A stretch of DNA of 64,000 nucleotides from Pseudorhodoferax sp. Leaf267. Lineage in GTDB: Bacteria; Pseudomonadota; Gammaproteobacteria; Burkholderiales; Burkholderiaceae_C. This document shows positions 31,280 through 40,507 of this stretch, piece after piece. The notes beneath the pieces were generated by a model. The model did no database searches and was not told the DNA's origin. It was given only the letters and a program-made list of their open reading frames with translations. How positions within the stretch are numbered: the stretch's first letter is position 1; every line of letters starts with the position of its first letter. The stretch spans positions 372,858 to 436,857 of the forward strand of contig NZ_LMMV01000021.1 in NCBI RefSeq assembly GCF_001422405.1. Reading direction: 5' to 3'. The translations under genes were made by a program, and so were the position numbers.

Positions 31280-32026
31280 TCAGCTCCACCGCACCCCTGC
31301 CTCTTTTTCCGATGACGGCCGCTGCTGCAGCGCCAGCACCAGGTCCACGCCCTGGTCGCTGCGACGCAACACCACGCCCTCATCCTCGGCAAGCGCTTCC
31401 AAGTCCTGCCAGGTCAATCTCCGATACGCCTTGGCGCGGCCTGGCGGCTCGTCTCGCTCGATCGGGGTCAGCGTCAGCGACACCGTCACCGCATCGGGCG
31501 AGGTCTGCACGGCAACCTCCACCTGCGCAGCACCAGGAGCGTTGTCGGTCAGTGCCATGAGGGCGGCCGGCAGCAGCGTGCGCAACGTGAGGCGGCCGAC
31601 CAGTGCGTCCTGTCCTGCGGCGGCATTGACGACGGAGAAGCCACGGAACGACAACTCGGTGGCCAGCAAGTGCAAGCAGTCCTCGACACCCTCGCCCACC
31701 GCGACGAGTTCGCCATCGTGCGGGGCCACCCAGCTCATCAAGGCCACGCACTCGCTGCTGGCCGAGCGCGACAGGCCGCTCATCTCGGTGGCGTTCTTGC
31801 GCAAGGCCTCGACGTTGGGCGTTGGCGCCTGCATGCGGCGCTCCAGCAGCGAGGCCAGCATGCTGACCGGTTGCAGCGACCCCGCGATCTGGTGCCGGAT
31901 CGCCGAGCCCATGCGCCGCAGCACTGCGTAGCGCGCCGCCTCGTGCAGGGCTGGCGGTGGCGAATCAGTCATGGCGTCGGCCCCAATCAGCGGCGCCTTG
32001 GCGGCGGGCAGCGTCGCAATCGACAT
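31280..32026 (-). CDS. Degenerate histidine-kinase-like / phosphotransferase-like protein
   Basis: This 248-aa soluble protein has a possible dimerisation/phospho-transfer helix containing RHQIAGSLQPVSML (His45) and later an N-box-like LPAALMALTDNAPGA. The G-boxes needed to bind ATP are missing. This pattern recalls ChpT-type histidine phosphotransferases, which keep the kinase fold but not the kinase activity. It is convergent with the LuxR-type response regulator and shares its terminator, so the two may interact. GGGAG lies 9 bases before the ATG. The family assignment is inferred from short motifs only. Confidence 0.55.
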   Translation of the reverse strand: MSIATLPAAKAPLIGADAMTDSPPPALHEAARYAVLRRMGSAIRHQIAGSLQPVSMLASLLERRMQAPTPNVEALRKNATEMSGLSRSASSECVALMSWVAPHDGELVAVGEGVEDCLHLLATELSFRGFSVVNAAAGQDALVGRLTLRTLLPAALMALTDNAPGAAQVEVAVQTSPDAVTVSLTLTPIERDEPPGRAKAYRRLTWQDLEALAEDEGVVLRRSDQGVDLVLALQQRPSSEKEAGVRWS

Positions 32027-32146
32027 GGACGAGAACTCCCGAGTGTGTGCAATGCGCGACGGTACTCCGCCGACATCCGGTCACACGGTCAGGCTAGGGC
32101 ACGAACGCTTGTAGGCGGACGCCGACAGTTGTGTACCGCGCTGTGC

Positions 32147-32653
32147 TCAACGGTGTGCAAAGCGCCGCGCTACCAGTGCCAGCGCAACGGCAGCAATGCC
32201 CATGAAACACAGGAATGACCAGTTTGCGATTGAGCCACCGAGGAAGGTCCAATCGATGGCCGCGCAATCGCCGCCACCACGGAAGATCATGGGGATCGCG
32301 CGCTGCAGCGGAAAGGTCTCGATCATTCCGTAGAAATCGCGCCCGCACGACGCCACTTCAGGCGGATACCACTGCAGCCAGCTCTGGCGCGCCGCCACGA
32401 ACGCGCCGAAGCCTGCCAGGGCCAGTGTCAGCACTGCGCCACCCACCAACGCGCCCCGGCTGCGGAGCAGCGCCGTGACGCCGGCCACGATCGCGATCAG
32501 CACCATGGCATAACGCTGCACGATGCACATCGGACAAGGCTCCAGGCCCACCACGTGCTGCAGGTACAGCCCGAAACCCAACAACGCCACACAGGCCAGA
32601 CTGACTAAGGCCAGCACCTTGCGCGGTGACTGGTCCAACATTCGCAACAGCAT
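32147..32653 (-). CDS. dsbB: Disulfide bond formation protein DsbB
   Basis: This 168-aa inner-membrane quinone reductase reoxidises periplasmic DsbA. It has four hydrophobic segments and both Cys pairs: CPMC at residues 40-43, and Cys103 and Cys130 in the second periplasmic loop. The start at 32653 was chosen because AGGGTGGG lies just upstream; the longer frame would add 13 charged residues before TM1. No dsbA is nearby. Confidence 0.93.
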   Translation of the reverse strand: MLLRMLDQSPRKVLALVSLACVALLGFGLYLQHVVGLEPCPMCIVQRYAMVLIAIVAGVTALLRSRGALVGGAVLTLALAGFGAFVAARQSWLQWYPPEVASCGRDFYGMIETFPLQRAIPMIFRGGGDCAAIDWTFLGGSIANWSFLCFMGIAAVALALVARRFAHR

Positions 32654-32760
32654 TCCCACCCTTTCCAAGCGGCACTTCTTGTTTGGCGTCACCCGGATGG
32701 GCGGCGCCGCGTATTGTGCTGCGATGGAGGACGGCGGCCGGTTTTAGTTCCGCGGCGCGT

Positions 32761-32991
32761 TCAATCCTCGCGACGCCAGCCGCGGCCGCGGCCGTCTTCG
32801 TGGTCGCGACGCTCGTAGCGGTCATAGCCGCGCCCGTAGCCGGGCCGCACGACCACCACCGGCGGCGGCCCCACGACGGCCGGAGCCACCACCACCGGGC
32901 GGCGCCCGTAGTAGCCATGCCCCACGGGCGCCACGACACAGCCGCTCAATGCGACGCAAGCCAGAACGGCAGCACAGGACAGACGCTTCAT
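32761..32991 (-). CDS. Small Gly/Arg/Tyr-rich lipoprotein
   Basis: This 76-aa protein has a lipoprotein signal peptide (MKRLSCAAVLACVALSGC; lipobox Cys18). After it come a Val/Pro-rich stretch (VVVAPAVVGPPPVVVV) and a basic, Gly/Arg/Tyr-rich tail. This composition is common among small envelope proteins of Burkholderiales; function is unknown. GGAGG lies 7 bases before the ATG. It appears to stand alone, divergent from the TetR gene. Confidence 0.8.
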   Translation of the reverse strand: MKRLSCAAVLACVALSGCVVAPVGHGYYGRRPVVVAPAVVGPPPVVVVRPGYGRGYDRYERRDHEDGRGRGWRRED

Positions 32992-33142
32992 ACAGAACCT
33001 CCACAAGGGGATGACGAGACCTGCATTCAACGGCCGGCGATCGCTGTGGCCGACATCCGCGCGGTGAAGTTCTGTAAAGCCGCACTGAAGTGACTGCAGC
33101 ACTTCAAAGATGATGGACAACATTTATTTTGCAATCCCATCT

Positions 33143-33156
33143 ATGATGCTCATCAT
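33143..33156. promoter_or_regulatory. Candidate TetR operator
   Basis: ATGATG-CT-CATCAT is a perfect inverted repeat 25 bases before the TetR start, in an AT-rich stretch (33108-33170) that probably holds the tetR-MATE promoter. Autoregulation by the adjacent TetR protein is the simplest reading. Confidence 0.5.
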
Positions 33157-33181
33157 TTATCAGACGCAGGAGAGAGCCGCC

Positions 33182-33778
33182 ATGCCGCGCGTATCCCAGC
33201 AGCAGACCGACCAGAACCGCATCGCCATCGAGAAGGCTTCGGCCAGGCTGTTCCGCGAGAAGGGCCTGGCCGGCGTCAGCGTGGCCGAGGTCATGGCCGC
33301 GGCCGGCCTCACGCACGGCGGCTTCTACGGCCACTTCTCGTCCAAGGAAGGCCTGGCCGCCGTGGCCTGCAGCAAGGCCTTCGAAAGCTCGGGCGAGCGC
33401 TGGAACCGGCGTTTCGCCGAGCTGCCCGATGCCGCCGCGCGCCGCCGTGCCTATGTGGAGGGCTACCTGGCGCCCGCCACGCGCGACCGGCCCGGCAGCA
33501 GCTGCGCCGCTGCCGCCCTCGCCGGCGATGTGGCGCGTGCCGAGCCGCAGGCGCCGGTGCGGCCGGCCTACCTGGCGGGGGTGAAGGGCATGGCCGCGCG
33601 ACTGGCCGCCGTGCAACCCGACACCACGCCGAATCCCGAGCAGCAGGCCCTGGCCGACCTGGCGCTGCTGGTCGGCGCGCTGCTGCTGTCGCGCGCCACC
33701 AAGGGCGATGCGATTTCGGACGAGATCCTGTCCAGCGCCCGCGCTGCACTGCTGCGCAACACGGAGTCCACGACATGA
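33182..33778 (+). CDS. TetR family repressor
   Basis: This 198-aa protein has an N-terminal TetR helix-turn-helix (KASARLFREKGLAGVSVAEV, GLTHGGFYGHFSSKEGL) and a helical ligand-binding domain. The 'GGFYGHFSSKE' form is typical of TetR proteins that control efflux or electrophile-response genes. GGAGAGAG precedes the ATG at 33182; an earlier in-frame ATG would place the candidate operator inside the gene. The stop overlaps the MATE start (ATGA), so the two form an operon, most likely self-repressed. Confidence 0.9.
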   Translation: MPRVSQQQTDQNRIAIEKASARLFREKGLAGVSVAEVMAAAGLTHGGFYGHFSSKEGLAAVACSKAFESSGERWNRRFAELPDAAARRRAYVEGYLAPATRDRPGSSCAAAALAGDVARAEPQAPVRPAYLAGVKGMAARLAAVQPDTTPNPEQQALADLALLVGALLLSRATKGDAISDEILSSARAALLRNTESTT

Positions 33779-35172
33779 GCGCCCTGCCCTCCGCCACCGC
33801 TCCTGGCAGCAAGGCGGCAGCCGCAGCCCAGGCCCGCTCCGCCCGCCTGCTGCACGGCCCGGTGTTGCCCACGCTGTTGTTGCTCGCCGCACCCAACCTC
33901 ATCGTGATGCTCTCCCAGGCCGCCGCCAACTTCCTGGAAAGCTACTTCGTCGGCTTGCTCGGCGTGGACGCGCTGGCCGGCGCCGCGCTGGTGTTCCCGC
34001 TCGTCATGCTGATGCAGACCATGTCGGCCGGCGGCATGGGCGGCGGCATCTCGTCGGCGATTGCGCGCGCCATCGGCGCGGGCGACCGCGACAAGGCCGA
34101 GGCGCTGGCCCTGCATGCGCTGCTGATCGCGCTGGGCTTCGGCCTGCTGTGCATGCTCGGCGGCCTGGTGGGCGGGCCGTTGCTTTACCGCGCAATGACG
34201 GGCAGCTTTCCGGTGCAGCAGGCGGCCCTGGCCTATTCCAACGCGATCTTCATCGGTGCCGTGTTCCTGTGGCTGGCCAATGGCATGGCCAGTGTGCTGC
34301 GCGGCAGCGGCAACATGGCGCTGCCGGCCCTGGTGCTGTCGGGCGGCGTGCTGCTGCTGCTCGTGGCCTCGCCGCTGCTGATCTTCGGCTGGGGCCCGCT
34401 GCCCGCGCTGGGCATCATGGGTGCCGGGCTGGCGCTGGTTCTGTATTACGTCGCCGCCGCGGCGGTGATGTTGACGGCCGTGCTGCGCGGCTCGGGCGGC
34501 GTCAAGCTGCACTTCAAGCACACGCTGCGCTGGCCGCTGTTCCGCGACATCCTGGGCGTGGGCGGGCCGGCCATCGTCAACAACATCACCTTGAACCTCT
34601 CGGTGCTGACGGCCACGGCGCTCGTCAGCCCGCTGGGCAGCCCCGCGCTGGCCGGTTTCGGCCTGGGCATCCGGCTCGAATACCTGCAGATCCCCATCGT
34701 GTTCGGCTTCGGCGCGGCCATGGTCGCCATGGTGGGCATGAACACCGGCGCGGGGCAGCTGGTGCGTGCACGTCGCGTCGCGTGGACAGGCGCGCTGATG
34801 GCGGCTGGCGCAACGGCCATCGTGGGCCTGGCCGCCGCGCTGTTCCCGGCCGCCTGGCTGGGCCTGTTCACGCAAAACGCCGAGGCCATCCGCGTGGGCA
34901 CGCAGTACCTGCGCACGGTCGGGCCGGCGTATGGCCTGTTCGGGTTGGGCTTGTCGCTGTACTTCGCGTCTCAGGGCGCGCGGCGCATGGGCTGGAGCCT
35001 GGTCGCCGGTGCGGCGCGGCTGGCCATCGTCTACGTGGCCGGTCACCTGGCGCTGAAGATGGGTGCCGGGCTGCCCACGCTGCTCGTGATCATGGTCGTG
35101 GCGCTGGCAGCGTATGCGCTGCTGAACGCCTGGCCCTGGTTCGCGCGGCCACAGGACCGGCCGCGCGGCTGA
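33775..35172 (+). CDS. MATE family multidrug efflux transporter
   Basis: This 465-aa membrane protein has about 12 hydrophobic segments in two homologous halves (APNLIVMLSQAAANFLESYFVG near residue 40 and GGPAIVNNITLNLSVLTATAL in the second half), the MATE pattern. It should export cationic or lipophilic compounds using Na+ or H+. Control by the coupled TetR gene upstream is likely. Its stop (TGA) directly abuts the stop of the convergent FMN reductase gene, with no base between them. Confidence 0.9.
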   Translation: MSALPSATAPGSKAAAAAQARSARLLHGPVLPTLLLLAAPNLIVMLSQAAANFLESYFVGLLGVDALAGAALVFPLVMLMQTMSAGGMGGGISSAIARAIGAGDRDKAEALALHALLIALGFGLLCMLGGLVGGPLLYRAMTGSFPVQQAALAYSNAIFIGAVFLWLANGMASVLRGSGNMALPALVLSGGVLLLLVASPLLIFGWGPLPALGIMGAGLALVLYYVAAAAVMLTAVLRGSGGVKLHFKHTLRWPLFRDILGVGGPAIVNNITLNLSVLTATALVSPLGSPALAGFGLGIRLEYLQIPIVFGFGAAMVAMVGMNTGAGQLVRARRVAWTGALMAAGATAIVGLAAALFPAAWLGLFTQNAEAIRVGTQYLRTVGPAYGLFGLGLSLYFASQGARRMGWSLVAGAARLAIVYVAGHLALKMGAGLPTLLVIMVVALAAYALLNAWPWFARPQDRPRG

Positions 35173-35727
35173 TCAGGCGGCGGCGTTCAGCCGCACCCAG
35201 GCCACGTACTTGTCCACCCAGCCCTGCAGGAACTTGCGGCTGGCCTCGCCGATGCTGCCGTCGGCATCGAACAGACCATCCTTGGCCTGGATGAAGGCTT
35301 CTGGCTGGCCCAGCGTGGGCACATCCAGGTAGGCCAGCACATTGCGCAAATGCTGCTGCGCCAACGCAGTGCCGATGGCACCGACCGAGGCGCCGATCAC
35401 GCCGGCCGGCTTGCCCGCGAACGCGCTTTGGCCATAGGGCCGCGAGGCGTGGTCGATGGCGTTCTTCAGCACGCCCGGGATCGAGCGGTTGTACTCCGGC
35501 GTCACGAACAGCAAACCCGTCGCGCCCTTGATCTGCGCTTTGATGCGCTTGACGCTATCGGCCTGGTTGGCGTCGTCGTCCTGGTTGTAGAGCGGCAGGT
35601 CGCCGATCTCCACATGCTCGAACGCGAAGTCCGCCGGGGCCAGCTTGGCCAGGCCGTCGGCCAGCTTCTTGTTGAACGAGTCCTTGCGCAAGCTGCCGAC
35701 GATGACAGCGATCTTGATCTGGGCCAT
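35173..35727 (-). CDS. NAD(P)H-dependent FMN reductase
   Basis: This 184-aa flavodoxin-like protein has the FMN phosphate-binding start IVGSLRKDSFNKKLA and the family motif TPEYNRSIPGVLKNAIDH, as in ChrR/YieF-type quinone and chromate reductases. It probably reduces quinones or other electrophiles in the cytoplasm. It is convergent with the TetR-MATE pair, so a common role in xenobiotic defence is possible but not shown. It lies 47 bases downstream of nothing on its own strand except the metQ end at 35775, with which it could be co-transcribed. Confidence 0.9.
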   Translation of the reverse strand: MAQIKIAVIVGSLRKDSFNKKLADGLAKLAPADFAFEHVEIGDLPLYNQDDDANQADSVKRIKAQIKGATGLLFVTPEYNRSIPGVLKNAIDHASRPYGQSAFAGKPAGVIGASVGAIGTALAQQHLRNVLAYLDVPTLGQPEAFIQAKDGLFDADGSIGEASRKFLQGWVDKYVAWVRLNAAA

Positions 35728-35774
35728 GGAATCTGCCTTTCGAATGTTCAGGGAGCCAGCACCTTACGCGAACT

Positions 35775-36563
35775 TCAGAAGCCCGGCACCACCGTGCCCT
35801 TGAACTCCGTCTGGATGAAGCTGCGCACTTCTGCCGAGTGGTAAGCCTTGACCAGCTTGGCGACCCAGGGCTTGTCCTGGTCCTGCGCGCGCACGACCAG
35901 CACGTTCACGTAGGGCGACTTGGCGTTCTCCTGCGCGATCGCGTCCTTGGCGGGGTTCAGGCCGGCCGGCAGCGCGAAGTTGGTGTTGACGGCCGCCGCA
36001 TCCAGGTCGTCCAGCGACCGCGCGAGCTGCGCGGCCTCCAGCTCGACGAAGCGCAGCTTCTTGGGGTTCTCGATCACGTCCAGCGGCGTGGCCTTCAGGC
36101 CGGCCGAGGGCTTGAGCTTGATGAGGCCCTTGTCCTGCAGCACCAGCAGCACGCGGCCACCGTTGGTCGGGTCGTTCGGGATGCCGAAGCGTGCGCCCTC
36201 CTTCAGGTCCTTCAGGTCCTTGACCTTCTTGGAATACAGCCCGATCGGGAAGTTGACCGTGTTGCCTACCGCCACGAACTTGTAGCCGCGGTCTGCCACC
36301 TGCAGATCCAGGAAGGGCTTGTGCTGGTAGCTGTTCAGGTCCAGGTCGCCGGCGGCCAGCGCGGCGTTGGGCTGGATGTAGTCGCTGAACTCGACAACCT
36401 GCAGCTTCAAGCCGTCCTTCTCGGCGATGCGCTTGACCTGCTCGAAGATCTGCGCGTGCGGGCCGGCGGTGACGCCGACCTTGAGCGTCTTGTCCTGCGC
36501 GACCGCGGCGGTGGAGGCCAACAGCGCCAGTGCGAGGGTGGAGATGAACGTACGTTTTTGCAT
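35775..36563 (-). CDS. metQ: D-methionine-binding protein MetQ
   Basis: This 262-aa NlpA-family substrate-binding protein serves the methionine ABC importer. The signal peptide MQKRTFISTLALALLASTAAVA has no lipobox Cys, so it is probably secreted to the periplasm as a soluble protein, unlike the E. coli lipoprotein. Typical motifs are LKVGVTAGPHAQI and DLDLNSYQHKPFL. The start follows metI after 29 bases. It is last of metN-metI-metQ. Confidence 0.94.
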   Translation of the reverse strand: MQKRTFISTLALALLASTAAVAQDKTLKVGVTAGPHAQIFEQVKRIAEKDGLKLQVVEFSDYIQPNAALAAGDLDLNSYQHKPFLDLQVADRGYKFVAVGNTVNFPIGLYSKKVKDLKDLKEGARFGIPNDPTNGGRVLLVLQDKGLIKLKPSAGLKATPLDVIENPKKLRFVELEAAQLARSLDDLDAAAVNTNFALPAGLNPAKDAIAQENAKSPYVNVLVVRAQDQDKPWVAKLVKAYHSAEVRSFIQTEFKGTVVPGF

Positions 36564-36592
36564 TGTTGAAAAGTCCCTGAAGAAAAAGAGAG

Positions 36593-37264
36593 TCAGTGCC
36601 GGATGCGCCGCACCAGCCAGTCGCCCGCGCTCTGCAGCACCTGCACGAACACGATGAGCACCAGCACCACGGCCGCCATCACCTCGGGCAGGAAGCGCTG
36701 GTAGCCGTAGCGGATGCCCAGGTCGCCCAGCCCGCCGCCGCCGATGGCGCCGGCCATGGCCGAGTAGCCGGTCAGGCTCACGAGCGTGATGGTCAGCGCG
36801 GCCACGATGCCGGGCAATGCCTCGGGCAGCAGCACCTTCCAGACGATCTGCCAGGTGCTGGCGCCCATGGCCTGGGCCGCTTCCACGAGGCCGTGGTCCA
36901 CCTCGCGCAGTGCGGTTTCCACCAGCCGCGCGACGAAGGGCGCGGCCGCAATCGTGAGCGGCACCACGGCCGCGGCCGTGCCGATGGACGAGCCCGTGAT
37001 GAAGCGCGTGAACGGAATGATGGCCACCAGCAGGATGATGAACGGCGTGGAGCGCACCGCGTTCACGATGCCGCCCACGGTGCGGTTCACGGGCGCGTTC
37101 TGGCGCACGCCGCCATGGTCCGTGAGCCGCAGCCACACGCCCAGCGGCACGCCGATCAGCGCGCCGGCCAGGCCCGAGATGCCGACCATCACCACCGTCT
37201 CCCACAGCGAGGTGACGAACATCTCGCGCAAGGGCGCGTTGAAGGTCTCGAGGAAATCAAACAT
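36593..37264 (-). CDS. metI: Methionine ABC transporter permease MetI
   Basis: This 223-aa inner-membrane permease has five hydrophobic segments. The coupling loop that meets MetN is visible as [20 protein letters not shown]. Family motifs include [20 protein letters not shown] and [23 protein letters not shown]. The start overlaps the metN stop by 8 bases. Confidence 0.95.
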   Translation of the reverse strand: MFDFLETFNAPLREMFVTSLWETVVMVGISGLAGALIGVPLGVWLRLTDHGGVRQNAPVNRTVGGIVNAVRSTPFIILLVAIIPFTRFITGSSIGTAAAVVPLTIAAAPFVARLVETALREVDHGLVEAAQAMGASTWQIVWKVLLPEALPGIVAALTITLVSLTGYSAMAGAIGGGGLGDLGIRYGYQRFLPEVMAAVVLVLIVFVQVLQSAGDWLVRRIRH

Positions 37265-38309
37265 GGGCCACTCCTTGCGCCAGGGGCTGCACGCTCACAC
37301 CCGCCTGCCGCAGATGCGCGATGCCGGCCTGCAGCTGGTCGGCCGCGCCGCGCGCGAACACGGCCAGCGTGCCGAAGGGCTGGCCCTGCACCTCGTCGAT
37401 CTGTCCGTGCAGGATGGACAGGTCCAGCCCGAAGCGGCGCACCAACTCGGTCAACAGCGGCTGGTCTGCACCATCGCCTGCGAACGCGAGACGCAGGCCC
37501 TGGCCTTCGCCCGCGGGGCTCGCGCCCATCAGCGTGCGCAGCCGCGCCAGCACGGAGTCCGGCAGCTCCTGCGGCACGATCTCCTCGATGAGGCTGCGCG
37601 TGGTGGCGTGCTGGGGGTTCGAGAACACATCGATCACGCGGCCCTGCTCCACGATCTGGCCCGCGTCGATCACAGCCACGCGCTCGGCCACCTGCTTGAT
37701 GACCTGCATCTGGTGCGTGATGAGCACGATGGTCAGGCCGAAGTCCTTGTTGATCTGGCGCAAGAGGCCCAGGATGGAGCGCGTCGTCTCCGGGTCCAGG
37801 GCAGACGTGGCCTCGTCGGACAGCAGCACCTTGGGCCGGTTCGCCAGCGCCCGGGCGATGCCCACGCGCTGCTTCTGCCCGCCGCTCACCTCGGCCGGGT
37901 AGCGCCGGGCCAGGGCCAAGAGGCCCACCAGGTCCAGCAGCGGCGCCACGCGCTGCTTGATCGCGGCCTTGTCCAGGCCCGCGATCTCCAGCGGCAGCGC
38001 CACGTTGTCGTACACGGTGCGCGAACTCAGCAGGTTGAAATGCTGGAACACGATGCCGATGTCGCGGCGCGCCACGCGCAGCGCGGCCTCATCCAGCGTG
38101 GTCATGTCGCGGCCATCGACCAGCACCTGCCCGGCCGTGGGCCGGTTCAGCAGGTTGATCACGCGGACCAGCGAGCTCTTGCCCGCGCCGCTACGGCCGA
38201 TGATGCCGAACACCTGGCCCGCGGCCACGTTCAGGTCGATGCCGCGCAAGGCCTGTACCGGGCCTGTGGCACCCTGGTACGTTTGGGAGATTCCCCTTAA
38301 CTCGATCAT
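37257..38309 (-). CDS. metN: Methionine ABC transporter ATPase MetN
   Basis: This 350-aa ATPase has Walker [10 protein letters not shown], signature VSGGQKQR and Walker [13 protein letters not shown]. The C-terminal NIL domain (from about residue 265) is the regulatory domain through which methionine inhibits transport in this family. The ATG giving [13 protein letters not shown] was chosen as the family start. It is first in the metNIQ operon and divergent from a DMT carrier; the intergenic stretch has short inverted repeats but no recognised SAM riboswitch. Confidence 0.95.
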   Translation of the reverse strand: MIELRGISQTYQGATGPVQALRGIDLNVAAGQVFGIIGRSGAGKSSLVRVINLLNRPTAGQVLVDGRDMTTLDEAALRVARRDIGIVFQHFNLLSSRTVYDNVALPLEIAGLDKAAIKQRVAPLLDLVGLLALARRYPAEVSGGQKQRVGIARALANRPKVLLSDEATSALDPETTRSILGLLRQINKDFGLTIVLITHQMQVIKQVAERVAVIDAGQIVEQGRVIDVFSNPQHATTRSLIEEIVPQELPDSVLARLRTLMGASPAGEGQGLRLAFAGDGADQPLLTELVRRFGLDLSILHGQIDEVQGQPFGTLAVFARGAADQLQAGIAHLRQAGVSVQPLAQGVAHV

Positions 38310-38398
38310 CTTCGCCAAGCCGGTCACCACCTCGTGGCGCCTAGCTCTCTTGTTGTCTGCAGGGGCGAGACTCTAAGGGTTTTTACCAGTTCGCCAAA

Positions 38399-38413
38399 CG
38401 AATACTAAATTCG
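38399..38413. promoter_or_regulatory. Short inverted repeat between metN and the DMT carrier
   Basis: CGAAT-ACTAA-ATTCG lies in an AT-rich stretch of an otherwise GC-rich intergenic region of 126 bases, 23 bases before the DMT start. It may be an operator or promoter element for one of the two divergent genes. It is short enough to be chance. Confidence 0.3.
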
Positions 38414-38435
38414 ATGGACATATCGAGATGAATAT

Positions 38436-39389
38436 ATGAACCGAAGCGGCATCGTGCTGCACGTGGCGGGCCTGTGGATGCTGTCGGGCCTGGATGCCAC
38501 CGGCAAATACCTGGCCCTGGCCGGCGTGCCCATCCTCATGGTGGCCTGGGTGCGCTATGCCGTGCACACCTTGCTCTCCAGCGCCGTGCTGCTGCCGCGG
38601 CGCGGGCGCGGCCTGCTGCGCACCACCTCGCTCGGCGGCCAGCTGCTGCGCGGCGTGCTGATGATCGCATCCACGCTGCTGTTCTTCTCGGTCTTGAAGC
38701 GCGTGCCGCTGGCCGAGGCCACCGCTATGAACTTCATGGCGCCCATCATGCTCATGGCGCTGGCGCCCTGGCTGCTGCGCGAGCCGCACCGGCTGCACCG
38801 CTGGTGCGGCGTGGTGCTGGGCTTCGGCGGCATGCTGTTGGTGGTGCGGCCCGGTGCGGGGCTGGACACCGTGGGCGTGCTGCTGGGCCTGCTCACGGCG
38901 CTGACCTTCGCCTGCTTCCAGATCGCTACGCGCCGGCTGGCCCAGGACGACCCGCTCACCACCAACTACTACGGCGGCCTGATCGGCACCGTGGCGCTGA
39001 GCTGCGCCCTGCCCTGGTTCTGGCAGACGCCGAACCTCACGCCGTGGCAATGGGCCCTGCTGCTGTCCACCGGCGTCACGGGTGCCATCGGCCACGGCCT
39101 GCAGTCAGCCGCCTATGCGCGCACGCCGGCCACGCTGCTGGCGCCGTACAGCTATCTGCAGATCCTGAGCGCCGCGGCCCTGGGCTGGGCCGTGTTCGGC
39201 CAGTTGCCGGACGCGATCACGGTGCTGGGCATCGTGTGCATCTGCGGCGCCGGCCTGGCCGTGGCGCTGTACGAGCGTGCCCTCAATCGCGCAATGCGCG
39301 CAGCGCCAGCGCACCCTGCAGCAGCGCACAGCCCACCACCGCCGCCAGCGCCACCGTCAGCGAACTGCCGTGCGCCACGAAGCCGATGA
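38436..39389 (+). CDS. EamA/DMT-family transporter
   Basis: This 317-aa protein has about ten hydrophobic segments in two EamA halves (DATGKYLALAGVPILMVAWVR near the start; YLQILSAAALGWAVFGQLPD in the second half). It is a drug/metabolite-type carrier of unknown substrate. Its tail of about 35 residues is Ala/Pro-rich (HPAAAHSPPPPPAPPS) and lies entirely on DNA that also encodes the end of the convergent MFS gene. The tail may be a by-product of that overlap rather than a functional domain. Confidence 0.85.
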   Translation: MNRSGIVLHVAGLWMLSGLDATGKYLALAGVPILMVAWVRYAVHTLLSSAVLLPRRGRGLLRTTSLGGQLLRGVLMIASTLLFFSVLKRVPLAEATAMNFMAPIMLMALAPWLLREPHRLHRWCGVVLGFGGMLLVVRPGAGLDTVGVLLGLLTALTFACFQIATRRLAQDDPLTTNYYGGLIGTVALSCALPWFWQTPNLTPWQWALLLSTGVTGAIGHGLQSAAYARTPATLLAPYSYLQILSAAALGWAVFGQLPDAITVLGIVCICGAGLAVALYERALNRAMRAAPAHPAAAHSPPPPPAPPSANCRAPRSR

Positions 39390-40434
39390 TGGACGGCCCG
39401 GCCATGAAGCCGCAGTAGCCCACGGCCGCCACGGCCGAGATGCCGTGCGCCGGCGACACGCCCGGCACCTGGGCCGCCGCGCTGAACAGCACCGGCACCA
39501 CGTTGGCCAGCCCCACGCCCACGAGCGCGAAGCCGATGAGCGCCAGCACCACGCTGTCCGACAGCAGCACCAGCGTCAGCGCCGCCGCCGCCAGGCCGGC
39601 GCTCGCGCGCAGCAGGCCCACGGACGACCAGCGCGCGCGCAGCCGGTCGCCCACGAAGCGCGTGGCCGCCATCGCGGCCGAAAAGCTGGCATAGGCCAGC
39701 GCCGCCTGCTCCTGCGGCGCGGCGCGCTCGGTCTGCAGGAACAGCACGCTCCAGTCGTACATCGCGCCCTCGACCACGAAGCCCAGCGCGCCCAACAGGC
39801 CCACCAGCGCCAGCCGGCCACGCGGCAGCATGAAGCGGCCATGCGCCACTGCCTCTGCCGCGGCCTGCGGCGCCAGCGGCAGCATCTGCCGCACGCTCCA
39901 GGCCAGCAGCGCGGTGCAGAACACGGCCGCGCCCATGAGCTGCAGGTTCGGCGTGACCTGCAGGGTGAACATGAGCCCGCCCACCCCGGCACCCACCATG
40001 CCGCCCAGGCTGAACATGCCGTGGAAGGCGCTCATCAGCGGCCGGCCCGCCTGGCGCTCCAGCTCCGAGGCATCGGCGTTCATCGCCACGTCCAGCAGCC
40101 CCATCGCGGCACCGAACACTGCCAGCAGCGCCCACAGCAACACGGGATGCGGCATGCGCAGCAGCAGCACCAGCGCAACGGCCGACAGCAGGCCGCCCCA
40201 CCAGGCCACACGGCGCGCGCCATGGTGTGCGATCAGCCAACCGGCCTGCGTGAGCCCCAGCACCGAGCCCAGGCCGGCCGCCAGCACCAGCCCGCCGATG
40301 GCGCCCACACCCAGGCCATAGGTCTCCTTGACGGTCGGGATGTGCACCCCCCAGGCAGCAAACAGGAATCCGGCGGCGAAGAAAAGCAGGCGCGCCGCCC
40401 AGTGCGTGCGCGCGTTCGAGATGGAAAAAGGCAT
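39283..40434 (-). CDS. MFS transporter (YbjJ-like)
   Basis: This 383-aa carrier has about 12 hydrophobic segments and the N-terminal pattern GFLFAAWGVHIPTVKETYGLG, recalling the E. coli YbjJ group. MNADASELERQAGRPLMSAFHGMFSLGG is another shared motif of that group. The ATG at 40434 was chosen because the frame upstream is unlike a membrane protein start. Its last 107 bases overlap the convergent DMT gene. Substrate unknown. Confidence 0.85.
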   Translation of the reverse strand: MPFSISNARTHWAARLLFFAAGFLFAAWGVHIPTVKETYGLGVGAIGGLVLAAGLGSVLGLTQAGWLIAHHGARRVAWWGGLLSAVALVLLLRMPHPVLLWALLAVFGAAMGLLDVAMNADASELERQAGRPLMSAFHGMFSLGGMVGAGVGGLMFTLQVTPNLQLMGAAVFCTALLAWSVRQMLPLAPQAAAEAVAHGRFMLPRGRLALVGLLGALGFVVEGAMYDWSVLFLQTERAAPQEQAALAYASFSAAMAATRFVGDRLRARWSSVGLLRASAGLAAAALTLVLLSDSVVLALIGFALVGVGLANVVPVLFSAAAQVPGVSPAHGISAVAAVGYCGFMAGPSIIGFVAHGSSLTVALAAVVGCALLQGALALRALRD

Positions 40435-40507
40435 GGCACCGACGATAGCCGACGCGCATGGCGCGGCCGCATGCTTCGGTGGCGGCCAGGTGCCGGCCGG
40501 CCAACGG

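Noticed and set aside
38310-38435. Possible SAM riboswitch before metN
   Set aside because: No SAM-I or SAM-II type core could be recognised; only short inverted repeats near the divergent DMT gene are present.
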